Assembly (NCBI GenBank): GCA_900316255.1
Contig: ONCI01000002.1
Location: 1-64,000, forward strand
DNA from: an uncultured Eubacteriales bacterium
GTDB lineage: Bacteria > Bacillota > Clostridia > Oscillospirales > Oscillospiraceae
DNA: 64,000 bases
Direction: 5' to 3'
In this document: piece by piece, positions 41,350 through 48,539 of the stretch
Layout: each line of letters begins with the position of its first letter
Position numbering within the stretch: position 1 is the first letter of the stretch
The notes under the pieces: generated by a model
Told to the model about the DNA's origin: nothing
Database searches by the model: none
The model's input: only the letters and a program-made list of their open reading frames with translations
Position numbers and translations under genes: made by a program

Positions 41350-42480
41350 TTAAAACGCCAGGAACAGCAATCCCGTCAGGATCGCCGCCAGGGGCGCCGC
41401 GATGGCGCCGAACCAGCCCCAGAAGCGGCCCATGGACACCGGCAGATCGCCGATGAGCTTGCCCGTCTGGCCGTTCATGGCAAAGAGGAAGCTCTTGCCG
41501 TTCCAGCGGGTGGAGAGCATCCACACCGGCAGCATCACATAGCTCACCGCGCTGCGGCGCATGAACACGTTTTTTCCCACCGGCGTCACCGAGGAGTAGC
41601 CCCGGACCGTGTTGGCAATGACCTGCTCGGTGGTGTTGCCCGCCCGGCGGCGGGCCCGCTTTTCGCACTCGGCCACGTCCACATCGTAGCGCTCGGCCAG
41701 GAAGCCGGGCATATAGGCGGTGGAGAAGGGCTTGAGCTCGGAGAAGTCAAAGGGCTCGATGGCGTCCATATGGGCGTCGGGCATTTTGCTGGAGCTGTCC
41801 GTGGGGATGCGGTGGAAGTCCACCGTACCGGCCCGGCGCACGGCGTAGTGATCCGTCACCGTCACCTGATAGTCTCCAGATCGATGGGTCGAAACTCTGG
41901 TGGCCGTGAAGTTCAGATCCGCGTCTCCCTGCCCGTCAAAGAGCCAGAAGGGCACATAGACGCCCTTGATCTCTTCGATATGATTGTCCGTGGTGAAGGC
42001 CCGGGGCAGCAGACGCTTGCCCTTGTAGAAGGCGCGCAGAGCTTTCTTGGCAGCCTCCTTATCCAGCTTGAAGGGCAGGATATAGTCGGGCTTGAGCATG
42101 CCGTGAAACTGGGCGGGCACCACGGTGGGGTTGCCGCAGTAGGGGCAGCTGGTGGCGGCGGTTGTGGCGTCACAGATGAGCTCCGCAGCGCAGGAGGGGC
42201 AGGTGTAGGCCTTCATCCCCGCCTGGGCCAGATCCCATTCCGGATCCTCCGCGCCGATCTGCGCGGCTTCCGCCGCGGCCGCGGCCTGGGCTTCCTCCTT
42301 GGCCGCCTGCGCTACTCCGGCGGCTTCTGCCTGATCCAGCTTTTCCTGATACAGTTTCTCGATCTCCTGCACGGTAAAGGCGCTGCCGCAGTAGTCGCAG
42401 ACAAGCTTGCCGCTGCCGCCGTCATAGCGCAGCGGTCCCGTACAGGCCGGACACTGATAGTTCGTGATTTGCGAGGGCAT
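41350..42480 (-). CDS. TFIIB-type zinc-ribbon membrane protein (YdjG-like)
   Basis: 376-aa protein. Two N-terminal zinc ribbons: CPAC...CDYC (about residues 10-31) and CPSC...CPYC (about 95-117), linked by an alanine/glutamine-rich helix; a long middle domain follows (about 120-330) and the C-terminus has two membrane segments (MGRFWGWFGAIAAPLAAILTGLLF). The order zinc-ribbon/TPM/SPFH corresponds to the ydjGHI genes that accompany pspA in Bacillus. No pspA is present here. Confidence 0.87.
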   Translation of the reverse strand: MPSQITNYQCPACTGPLRYDGGSGKLVCDYCGSAFTVQEIEKLYQEKLDQAEAAGVAQAAKEEAQAAAAAEAAQIGAEDPEWDLAQAGMKAYTCPSCAAELICDATTAATSCPYCGNPTVVPAQFHGMLKPDYILPFKLDKEAAKKALRAFYKGKRLLPRAFTTDNHIEEIKGVYVPFWLFDGQGDADLNFTATRVSTHRSGDYQVTVTDHYAVRRAGTVDFHRIPTDSSSKMPDAHMDAIEPFDFSELKPFSTAYMPGFLAERYDVDVAECEKRARRRAGNTTEQVIANTVRGYSSVTPVGKNVFMRRSAVSYVMLPVWMLSTRWNGKSFLFAMNGQTGKLIGDLPVSMGRFWGWFGAIAAPLAAILTGLLFLAF

Positions 42481-42507
42481 ATCTGTCCTCCTCTCGTAAG
42501 TTGCTGA

Positions 42508-43341
42508 TCAGCCGATCCGCTCCGGCATGGCCTCCCCCGATCCGATCAGGGGCAGATACCAGTCGTTATAGCGGAAGGGCAGACGCTGCTCCCCGCTCCA
42601 TTCCTGGCCCCAGGGGCGCAGCAAAACATGATAGGAGAAGCTCTCCTCCCCCTGCCGGTAGTTCCCCGAGAACTCCAGGGGCGAGGCATCGGGCTCCAGG
42701 ACCCAGGCGCCCTCCCCCTGCTGCTCCAGCAGGAAGAAGCCGGACTGGGAAAGGAAGCGGCTGCCGTCCCAACGCATCTGCAGGACAGCCAGCGGCTCCT
42801 CCCGGGAGCCGTCCTCGTCCCAGAGGCGAAGCTCCGGGCCGAAGTCCCCGGGCCTGAGCTGGGCGCAGCAGTCCCGCCAGGAGTCGGGCATCCGACCGGT
42901 GGAGTCAGAGACCTCCCACCAGCCGTACCAGCTGAGACTCTCCTCCACGGCAGGCTCCGCGGCCCGGTCCCCCCGAACGAAGCAGAGGGTCAGACCGGGC
43001 TGAAGCTCCAGAAGCAGGCGATCCTCCTCCATGCTGCAGGGGATGCGGCTCTCCTCCAGAAGGAGAAAGAGCTGTCCCTCCTCCCGCGTCCAGCGGAGGC
43101 TGCCCTCGCTGCCGTCCAGGGAGAGGGTCCCGATCCCGGCAGCGCTGAGGCGGAGAAGCACCGGCTCGGCACTTAACAGGGCCGCGGGCACAGAGAGCTC
43201 CCCGGTCTCGGCCGAGACGCAGGTCCATCGTCCGCAGGCCGGGTCGCCCTGTCCGCAGGCGGAGAGGCACAGCAGCAGCGCCAGCGCAAGCGCAAGGCAC
43301 AGGAGTCTGCCGCGCCTCTCCCGCAGGGGCTTAGCCGACAA
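42508..43341 (-). CDS. lipoprotein of unknown function in the SPFH cassette
   Basis: About 277 aa. A hydrophobic N-terminus LCLALALALLLCLSAC ends in a lipobox (LSAC, Cys near residue 28); the rest is a secreted beta-rich domain with many paired acidic/aromatic strands (SWYGWWEVSDSTGRMPDSW; YNDWYLPLIGSGEAM) and no recognised motif. The start is uncertain: no ATG or GTG exists; a TTG at 43341 overlaps the 3' end of the SPFH gene by 11 bp. The frame upstream of this is only the shadow of the SPFH gene. Insertion of a lipoprotein gene in a ydjGHI-like cassette is not something I know from other genomes. Confidence 0.7.
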   Translation of the reverse strand: MSAKPLRERRGRLLCLALALALLLCLSACGQGDPACGRWTCVSAETGELSVPAALLSAEPVLLRLSAAGIGTLSLDGSEGSLRWTREEGQLFLLLEESRIPCSMEEDRLLLELQPGLTLCFVRGDRAAEPAVEESLSWYGWWEVSDSTGRMPDSWRDCCAQLRPGDFGPELRLWDEDGSREEPLAVLQMRWDGSRFLSQSGFFLLEQQGEGAWVLEPDASPLEFSGNYRQGEESFSYHVLLRPWGQEWSGEQRLPFRYNDWYLPLIGSGEAMPERIG

Positions 43342-44647
43342 TGTCGTCGTTGTCAAAGGGATCGCCGCACTCGGGGCAGAACTTGGGCGGCTTGGCGCCG
43401 GCTTCCGGCTCCCATCCGCACTTGTCGCAGCGGTACTGGATGGCGCCGGCGGGCTTCTTGGCGCCGCACTCGGCACAGAACTTGCCCTTGTTCACGGTGC
43501 CGCAGCTGGGGCAGGTCCAGCCCGCAGCGGCCTCGGGCTTCTTGGCGCCGCACTCGGGGCAGAACTTGCCCGTGGCGGTGGCGCCGCAGCTGGGGCAGGT
43601 CCAGGCGCCGGCCGCGGGAGCGGCGGGGGCGGCAGCCTGCTGCTGGCCCATCTGGAAGAGGCTGGCAGCGTCGGCGCCGCCGGCCTGGCCGGCCATGTTC
43701 ATGCCCATGAAAGCCATGGCGGGACCGGCAGCGGTGTTGGAGGCGGCAGCCTGCATGGCGGCAGCCTGGGCGCCCACCAGGTGGGCGGCGGCCATGTTGG
43801 GATTGCGGAAGGCGGCGTTGCGCTGCATTTCCTTGATCATGGCCTCGTCTTCCTCGCTGGCCTTCACGCTGGATACGCCGATGGAGGCGATCTCCATGCC
43901 GCGCAGGTCACGCCATTTGGCGGAGAGTTCCTCGTTGAGGGCGTCGGCCAGTTCGGTGGTGTGGCCGGGGAGGGCGGAGTAGCGGATGCCCATCTCGGAG
44001 ATGCGGGCAAAGGCGGGCTGCAGCGCGGTGAGCAGTTCGGTCTTCATCTGGCCTTCCAGCTGCTCCTTGGTATAATCGGCGGAGACATTGCCGCAGACAT
44101 TGGTGTAGAACAGCAGGGGGTTCGAGAGGAGGAAGCTGTACTCGCCGAAGCAGCGGATGGAGATGTCGATATCCAGGCCGATGTTCTGATCCACCACGCG
44201 GAAGGGCACGGGAGAGGGAGTACCGTACTTGTTGCCGGTGATCTCCTTGGTGTTGAAGTAGTACACGCGCTGATCCTTGGGGACCTCGCCGCCGAAGGTG
44301 AAGCGCTTGCCGATCTGCTTGAAGACCTCCAGGATGCCTTCGCCCAGCTTGCCGGAGAAAATGGAGGGCTCGGTGGAGGAGTCATAGATGTACTCGCCCG
44401 GCTCGGCGCAGACGTCCACGATCTTGCCCTGCTCCACGATGAGCATGCACTGGCCGTCAGCCACGGCGATGACGGAGCCGCTGGAGATGATATTGTCGCT
44501 GCCCCGGTTGGAGGAGCGGCCGGAAACGCGCTTTCTGCCCTTAACGGCCAGAACATTGTTGGGGAGCGCCTCGCAGTAGAAATATTCCTTCCACTGATCG
44601 GCAAGAACGCCGGTGGCGGCACCCAATGCTGCAGAGATAAGACCCAT
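43331..44647 (-). CDS. SPFH/Band-7 domain protein with three C-terminal zinc ribbons (YdjI-like)
   Basis: 438-aa protein. SPFH domain at about residues 20-280, the YdjI/virion-core-like type (NNVLAVKGRKRVSGRSSNRGSDNIISSGSV across residues about 29-58; PSPVPFRVVDQNIGLDIDI). An alanine/glutamine/methionine-rich segment (about 285-345) leads to three zinc ribbons: CPSC...CPEC, CPSC...CAEC and CDKC...CPEC (about 350-430). In Bacillus YdjI recruits PspA to the membrane under cell-envelope stress. First gene of the leftward cassette. Confidence 0.9.
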   Translation of the reverse strand: MGLISAALGAATGVLADQWKEYFYCEALPNNVLAVKGRKRVSGRSSNRGSDNIISSGSVIAVADGQCMLIVEQGKIVDVCAEPGEYIYDSSTEPSIFSGKLGEGILEVFKQIGKRFTFGGEVPKDQRVYYFNTKEITGNKYGTPSPVPFRVVDQNIGLDIDISIRCFGEYSFLLSNPLLFYTNVCGNVSADYTKEQLEGQMKTELLTALQPAFARISEMGIRYSALPGHTTELADALNEELSAKWRDLRGMEIASIGVSSVKASEEDEAMIKEMQRNAAFRNPNMAAAHLVGAQAAAMQAAASNTAAGPAMAFMGMNMAGQAGGADAASLFQMGQQQAAAPAAPAAGAWTCPSCGATATGKFCPECGAKKPEAAAGWTCPSCGTVNKGKFCAECGAKKPAGAIQYRCDKCGWEPEAGAKPPKFCPECGDPFDNDDIVG

Positions 44648-44854
44648 AGTGTTTTCTCCTTTCCGTATTTACGAAAATGTTTTGAACTTGTTTGGGCGCG
44701 GAGTCGATTTACTCCGCTACTGTCCTACGATTAAATATAGTGGAATACGCCGTAAAAATCAAGGGTCATTTACCGGTATGACCGGACATAAGACGAATTT
44801 GTCCCTCCTTTGTTCCTCCCCGGATCCGGTCGAAAAAAATCGCCGGAAAAGGGA

Positions 44855-44883
44855 TTGATTCTTTTTCCGTTCCGTGCTATACT
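44855..44883 (+). promoter_or_regulatory. sigma-A promoter of tRNA-Gly
   Basis: TTGATT (44855-44860) and TATACT (44878-44883), 17-bp spacing, 10 bp before the tRNA. Confidence 0.85.
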
Positions 44884-44893
44884 TCCCATACAC

Positions 44894-44967
44894 GCGGATG
44901 TAGTTCATCGGTAGAACGCCGGCTTCCCAAGCCGATAAGGGGGGTTCGATTCCCCTCATCCGCTCCA
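44894..44967 (+). tRNA. tRNA-Gly (anticodon CCC), CCA encoded
   Basis: Acceptor GCGGATG / CATCCGC, D arm with TTCATCGGTAGAA, anticodon loop TTCCCAA (anticodon CCC, reads GGG), T arm GGGG-TTCGATT-CCCC, discriminator T and encoded CCA. The anticodon stem has one terminal mismatch, normal for this isoacceptor. Confidence 0.95.
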
Positions 44968-44974
44968 CAAAAAT

Positions 44975-44998
44975 GACCGCCTCTCGGCGGTCTTTTTT
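44975..44998 (+). terminator. intrinsic terminator after tRNA-Gly
   Basis: GACCGCC-TCTC-GGCGGTC stem followed by TTTTTT. Confidence 0.93.
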
Positions 44999-44999
44999 G

Positions 45000-45022
45000 G
45001 TGGAGCGGATGAGGGGATCGAA
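45000..45022 (-). repeat. inverted copy of the tRNA-Gly 3' end
   Basis: GTGGAGCGGATGAGGGG (45000-45016) is the exact reverse complement of the tRNA 3' end including the CCA and next base; after one missing base, ATCGAA continues the match into the T loop. Confidence 0.88.
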
Positions 45023-45054
45023 TTATGTCCGTACATGCCGAGGACCTCGCTCCC

Positions 45055-45201
45055 GTAGGGCCGACCATTGGTCGGCCGCCCGGCGGGATCACGAAAAAGG
45101 CGAGGAAAGGCAGGGCAAATCCGCAGCCCTGTGCGAATTCAGCCGCCATTGCGAAAGATAAAACCTGTTTCTGCCTGGAGGGGCAAGCCCCTCCCCTACG
45201 G
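45055..45201. repeat. ~147-bp palindromic element, copy B (GTAGGGG family)
   Basis: Left end GTAGGGCCGACC-ATT-GGTCGGCC and right end GAGGGGC-AA-GCCCCTCCCCTAC are both end-hairpins opening with GTAGGG / closing with CCCTAC, but with different stem sequences; the middle retains TGCGAATTC. Same size and plan as copies A and C. Bases 45023-45054 hold nothing recognisable. Confidence 0.65.
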
Positions 45202-45203
45202 TC

Positions 45204-45231
45204 TTGACTTTCACTCTCCGCCTGCTACAAT
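45204..45231 (+). promoter_or_regulatory. promoter directly abutting the palindromic element
   Basis: TTGACT (45204-45209) and TACAAT (45226-45231), 16-bp spacing. The -35 begins 3 bp outside copy B of the element. The -10 overlaps the ATG at 45230, while AGGAGG at 45258-45263 lies downstream. Confidence 0.6.
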
Positions 45232-45846
45232 GGATTTGCTTATCTGCGAACGTCATCAGGAGGTTTTTGCCATGTCACCGTCCCGGAGGGCTCCTTCGTC
45301 ATCGCCTGCGACCGGGGCTATGCCTATGCCCGCCGCTGCGGCGTCAGGCCGGATCTGGTAGTGGGCGACTTTGACTCCTACTGCGGCGAGCTGGACGCTG
45401 GGATCCCCGTGCAGAAGCTCCCCATGGAAAAGGACGACACCGACACCGTGAGCGCCCTGCGCTTTGCCCTGGCCCGGGGCTATCGGGAGATCACACTGGT
45501 CTGCGCCCTGGGCGGGCGGCTGGACCATCTGCTGGCCAATCTCCAGGCCGCCGTCTTCGCCGCAAAACGGGGAGCTGCCCTGCGCATCGTTGGCGCGGAT
45601 ACCGAGATCCTGACCCTGCGCCCGGGCAGCCTGTGCCTTCCCCGGAAGGAGGGCTGGTCCCTCTCCGTCTTCGCGGCGGAGGATCGCTGCCGGGGCGTCA
45701 GCATCGCCGGTGCAAAATATGAACTCCACGACGCCGAGCTCACGAACGACTTTCCCCTCGGCGTCAGCAACGAGTGGGCCGCTCCCGAGGCGGAGATCAC
45801 CCTGCGGGAGGGCACGATGCTGATTGTGCAGTCCCATATTGTTTAG
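45230..45846 (+). CDS. thiamine diphosphokinase, 5' end probably frameshifted
   Basis: Makes thiamine diphosphate from thiamine and ATP. The body is clear from about 45270: VPEGSFVIACDRGYAYARRCGV, PDLVVGDFDSY (catalytic Asp pair), EKDDTDTVSALRFAL and the C-terminal GVSIAGAKYELHDAEL with GVSNEW. But the reading frame (codons at 45208 onward) has no ATG, GTG or TTG before 45361, which is inside the conserved core. An ATG at 45230 (MDLLIC, a plausible first strand) and an ATG at 45272 with perfect AGGAGG are both in another frame. A one-base indel around 45245-45272 is the simplest explanation; whether mutation or sequence error cannot be told. Confidence 0.75.
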
Positions 45847-45850
45847 TTTT

Positions 45851-45878
45851 TTATGTTAACTAAGTTATGTTAATATAG
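45851..45878. repeat. two-unit 14-bp repeat (TTATGTTAAC)
   Basis: TTATGTTAACTAAG (45851-45864) followed by TTATGTTAATATAG (45865-45878), four bases after the thiamine diphosphokinase stop. Same core and period as 22004-22073 and 47702-47729. Confidence 0.7.
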
Positions 45879-45939
45879 CGATCTTTTTATTCTTGTTATC
45901 GCTGTTATTTCGCCTATTTGATTCTATATGAACGGCAAA

Positions 45940-45969
45940 ACCCGGCCTGTGAGCTTTCACAAGCCGGGT
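45940..45969. terminator. bidirectional terminator
   Basis: ACCCGGC-C-TGTGA / TCACA-A-GCCGGGT stem with a CTTT-type loop, preceded by AAAA and followed by CGTTTTG; lies between two convergent genes. Confidence 0.8.
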
Positions 45970-45997
45970 CGTTTTGATATTATGTCAACCTGTCGCT

Positions 45998-46513
45998 TCA
46001 CTCGCTGAGGAGCTCCACGATCTTCTGATAGTAGTTCTCCGCGTCCTTGCGGAAGCGCTTCTCCATCTTCTTGGCCTGTTCCTCTCCGGAGCAGAGCAGA
46101 TGCAGATGGATCATCTCCCCTTTCCCGTCGGCCACGGCCAGCTCCACCATGCAGCCCTTCTCGTCCACGGTGTGGCGGGCGGTGATCATGGCCTGGCGGC
46201 GCATCCGCTCCTCCACGGGGGCAATGCGCTTCATGGCCCGGGCGCGGACGGAATAAGGCAGGGAGTTGTCCACGGTCTCGGCGTTGCGGGCGCCCTTCTC
46301 CGTGATGCGGAAGCCCTCCTCCGTCTCCTCCATGTGGCCGCTCTTCAGCAGATCGCTGATGCAATCGGAGTAATCGAAATAGCCGATGCCGCCGTCCACT
46401 TGGCACAGCTCCAGCAGCGTCTCCGGGTCCACCGGCGCGGGAAGCCGCCGCAGCACGAAGAGGATCAGGATCTTGATATCCAGTTTGTCGTGAATAAAGC
46501 CCAGCTGGTCCAT
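45998..46513 (-). CDS. DUF4364 family protein
   Basis: 171-aa protein. N-terminal winged-helix-like part (KLDIKILILFVLRRLPAPVDPETLLELC, FDYSDCISDLLKSGHMEETEEGFRITEKG, spread over residues about 8-75) resembling a PadR-type DNA-binding fold, then a mixed alpha/beta C-terminal part. The ATG at 46513 follows GGAGG at 8 bp. DUF4364 is common in Clostridia and is presumed regulatory; target unknown. Convergent with the thiamine diphosphokinase. Confidence 0.87.
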   Translation of the reverse strand: MDQLGFIHDKLDIKILILFVLRRLPAPVDPETLLELCQVDGGIGYFDYSDCISDLLKSGHMEETEEGFRITEKGARNAETVDNSLPYSVRARAMKRIAPVEERMRRQAMITARHTVDEKGCMVELAVADGKGEMIHLHLLCSGEEQAKKMEKRFRKDAENYYQKIVELLSE

Positions 46514-46645
46514 GGAAAGCCCTCCGTCATGCATTTCTTATCTTTTTTATTATACTGCATTCCGGCTTTTTTTCAAGGTAAAAATCACATGATGGCTTTC
46601 CGGTGCATAGACTGTGTTGAAATCCCAAGGACAGGAGGCAAGTTT

Positions 46646-47437
46646 ATGGCAGATCGCGTCATGCCCGGACCGGTGAACAGAGAGGCCGTGATCCGGGAAG
46701 CCGTATCCATCAACACCCGCAAGATCTTCGACAGCTGCCGCGACAAGGACTGCATCGACGATCTGAGAGTATTCCCCACGCTCACATCCCAGAGCTACAT
46801 AGATACCGCCCTGAGCATCCGGCCCCGGAGGGCGGAGCTGCTCTACTGTGCCGTGAACGTGGAGCCCATCAGCTTCAACCGGGGCTATTACACTGTGGAC
46901 TGCAGCTATTTCTACCGGGTCACCGGCGAGACCTTCCCCGGCGGCCTGACCGTCCAGGGTCTGGCCGTGTTCGACAAGCGGGCCATGCTCTTCGGGAGCG
47001 AGGGCAGCGTCAAGACCTTCTCTTCCGAGGGCGACGAAGACATCGAGGAGACAGACGATCTCCCGGTGGCGGTGGTGAACGCGGTGGACCCCATTGCCCT
47101 GCACATGAAGCTCACCGAGGCGGACGCCCCCGCCCCCGGGGAGCCGGAGCAGCGGGCCATCCCCGATTTCATCGCCGACGCCTTCCCCGAGCCGCTGGTG
47201 CTGACGGATACCGGCCGCCGCTGGTACGTCACCGTCGGGCAGTTCACCATCCTGCGTCTGGAGCGGGACACCCAGCTGCTGATCCCGGCCTATGAGTACA
47301 GCCTGCCCGACAAGGAGTGCCCCAGCACGGACCAGGACGATCCCTGCGAAATGTTCAGCAAGATCCGCTTCCCGGTGGAGGAGTTCTTCCCGCCCAATGT
47401 GGTGGAGAGCGAGCCGGATTACAAGAGCATGCTATAA
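46646..47437 (+). CDS. conserved clostridial protein of unknown function, 263 aa
   Basis: Starts MADRVMPGPVNREAVIREAV with ACAGGAGG upstream. Distinctive sequence blocks: INTRKIFDSCRDKDCIDDLR (about 24-43), LSIRPRRAELLYCAVNVEPI (about 58-77), NRGYYTVDCSYFYRVTGE and VFDKRAMLFGSEGSVK. I recall the same blocks in proteins of many spore-forming Clostridia, without an assigned function; a spore-envelope role is only a guess. No signal peptide or membrane segment. Monocistronic, followed by palindromic element copy C. Confidence 0.8.
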   Translation: MADRVMPGPVNREAVIREAVSINTRKIFDSCRDKDCIDDLRVFPTLTSQSYIDTALSIRPRRAELLYCAVNVEPISFNRGYYTVDCSYFYRVTGETFPGGLTVQGLAVFDKRAMLFGSEGSVKTFSSEGDEDIEETDDLPVAVVNAVDPIALHMKLTEADAPAPGEPEQRAIPDFIADAFPEPLVLTDTGRRWYVTVGQFTILRLERDTQLLIPAYEYSLPDKECPSTDQDDPCEMFSKIRFPVEEFFPPNVVESEPDYKSML

Positions 47438-47480
47438 CAAATTGGGGCTATTGTAAAACGCGTAAATTCCAGTCAACACT

Positions 47481-47631
47481 GTAGGGGAGGGGCTTGCCCC
47501 TCCCGGCAGCATGAAGCACTGTCTTGAAAAGACTGGTCGGCGAATTCGCAGATCTGTAAATCTGCGAATTCGCCGACCAGTTCTTGTTATACGGACCAGT
47601 TTACACCGGGAGGGCCAAGGCCCTCCCCTAC
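47481..47631. repeat. 151-bp palindromic element, copy C (GTAGGGG family)
   Basis: End hairpins GAGGGGC-TT-GCCCCTC (left, within 47481-47506) and GAGGGCC-AA-GGCCCTC (right, within 47606-47631): the two base changes between the ends are compensatory, keeping each stem perfect. The centre is a perfect 21-bp stem with 6-nt loop (47533-47580, arms beginning CTGGTCGGCGAATTCGCAGA). Non-coding. Confidence 0.88.
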
Positions 47632-47671
47632 GGTGCAACTCTGCGAGGCCTTTTTCGTTATGCGGCCTGAA

Positions 47672-47699
47672 AAATGGGAACTCCGTGGAGTTCCCATTT
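47672..47699 (-). terminator. terminator of the EFR1 gene
   Basis: 13-bp stem (AAATGGGAACTCC / GGAGTTCCCATTT); on the minus strand followed by TTC-TTTTTCAGG-type T-rich sequence. Confidence 0.7.
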
Positions 47700-47701
47700 A
47701 A

Positions 47702-47729
47702 TTATGTTAACTGTATTATGTTTACTTGA
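47702..47729. repeat. two-unit 14-bp repeat (TTATGTTAAC)
   Basis: TTATGTTAACTGTA (47702-47715) followed by TTATGTTTACTTGA (47716-47729). The second unit includes the stop codon of the EFR1 gene (47722-47724). Confidence 0.7.
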
Positions 47730-48504
47730 CTTCAATAACCGTCTGCATCAGGTCGGCGGGCTTCACGTTGGGATTGTGATAATGCTCCCGCTTCATGGTG
47801 ATCTTGCCCAGAGAGATGGCCTCGGTGGGGCAGAACTGGAGGCAGCCCAGGCACTGGACGCAGTTGGTGCCGATGACGGCGCGGCCGTCCTGGATGCGGA
47901 TGTTGCCCCGGGGGCAGAGGCGGGCGCACTGGCCGCAGCCGTTGCAGTCATCGCTGACCTGGAAGGCGGCAGCCTTCTTGGCGGCGATGGCGCCCCAGGC
48001 CTTGTTCTCTCCCGCGTTCAGCAGATTGTGGGGCGGTCGCTTGTCGCTGCACTTGCCGGTGGCCACGTCATAGGCGATCGCCTGGGCCAGCTTTTCGCTG
48101 CGCTTCTGGGCCTTTTCCACGCTGAGGGGCGGGACCATCATGTTGTGGGGGAAGAGCCAGATGCAGCTGCAGTGGTGGGTGACGGCGCGCCAATAGTGCA
48201 GGGGGATGATCTTGTCCAGCTCATAGAGGCCGGTGCCGGCGTAGCTGGCAGACTGGCTCACGGCAAAGGTATAGGCCTCGGGGCTCACGCGGATGGACTT
48301 GGCATAGTTCAGCACGTCCTCCGGGGCGCCGCCGCCGTAGCAGGGGAACACAAAGCCCACCCGCTCGGCCTCCCGCACGTCGGTGACGACGGGCTCCCGG
48401 CGCATCATGATGATGTCGGTGTTTCCCAGGCCCTTGGCAATGTTTTTGGCCATGTCCAGGCAGTTGCCGGTGCCGGAAAAGCAAAAGATCACGTTTCTCT
48501 TCAT
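47722..48504 (-). CDS. EFR1 family ferredoxin-flavodoxin protein
   Basis: 260-aa redox protein. N-terminal flavodoxin-like domain opening IFCFSGTGNCLDMAKNIA (FMN phosphate loop, about residues 6-23) and GFVFPCYGGGAPEDVL; C-terminal two-cluster ferredoxin with CNGCGQCARLCP (about 188-199) and CVQCLGCLQFCP (about 216-227). Electron-transfer role in the cytosol; partner unknown. Start ATG with AAAGGAGAG. Monocistronic. Confidence 0.93.
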   Translation of the reverse strand: MKRNVIFCFSGTGNCLDMAKNIAKGLGNTDIIMMRREPVVTDVREAERVGFVFPCYGGGAPEDVLNYAKSIRVSPEAYTFAVSQSASYAGTGLYELDKIIPLHYWRAVTHHCSCIWLFPHNMMVPPLSVEKAQKRSEKLAQAIAYDVATGKCSDKRPPHNLLNAGENKAWGAIAAKKAAAFQVSDDCNGCGQCARLCPRGNIRIQDGRAVIGTNCVQCLGCLQFCPTEAISLGKITMKREHYHNPNVKPADLMQTVIEVK

Positions 48505-48539
48505 TCTGGCTCTCTCCTTTATTGTTTTTTTCGATCCGT

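Noticed and set aside
40420..42507. A 695-codon open frame on the plus strand across the TPM and zinc-ribbon genes
   Set aside because: Antisense shadow spanning two well-supported genes and their intergenic hairpin.
44759..45149. Short minus-strand frames over tRNA-Gly (reading MRGIEPPLSAWEAGV and similar)
   Set aside because: These are translations of the tRNA reverse complement, a common false gene; the tRNA explains the sequence.
45204..45271. Possible thiamine pyrophosphate riboswitch before the thiamine diphosphokinase
   Set aside because: Leader is too short and lacks the CUGAGA and ACCUGA motifs.
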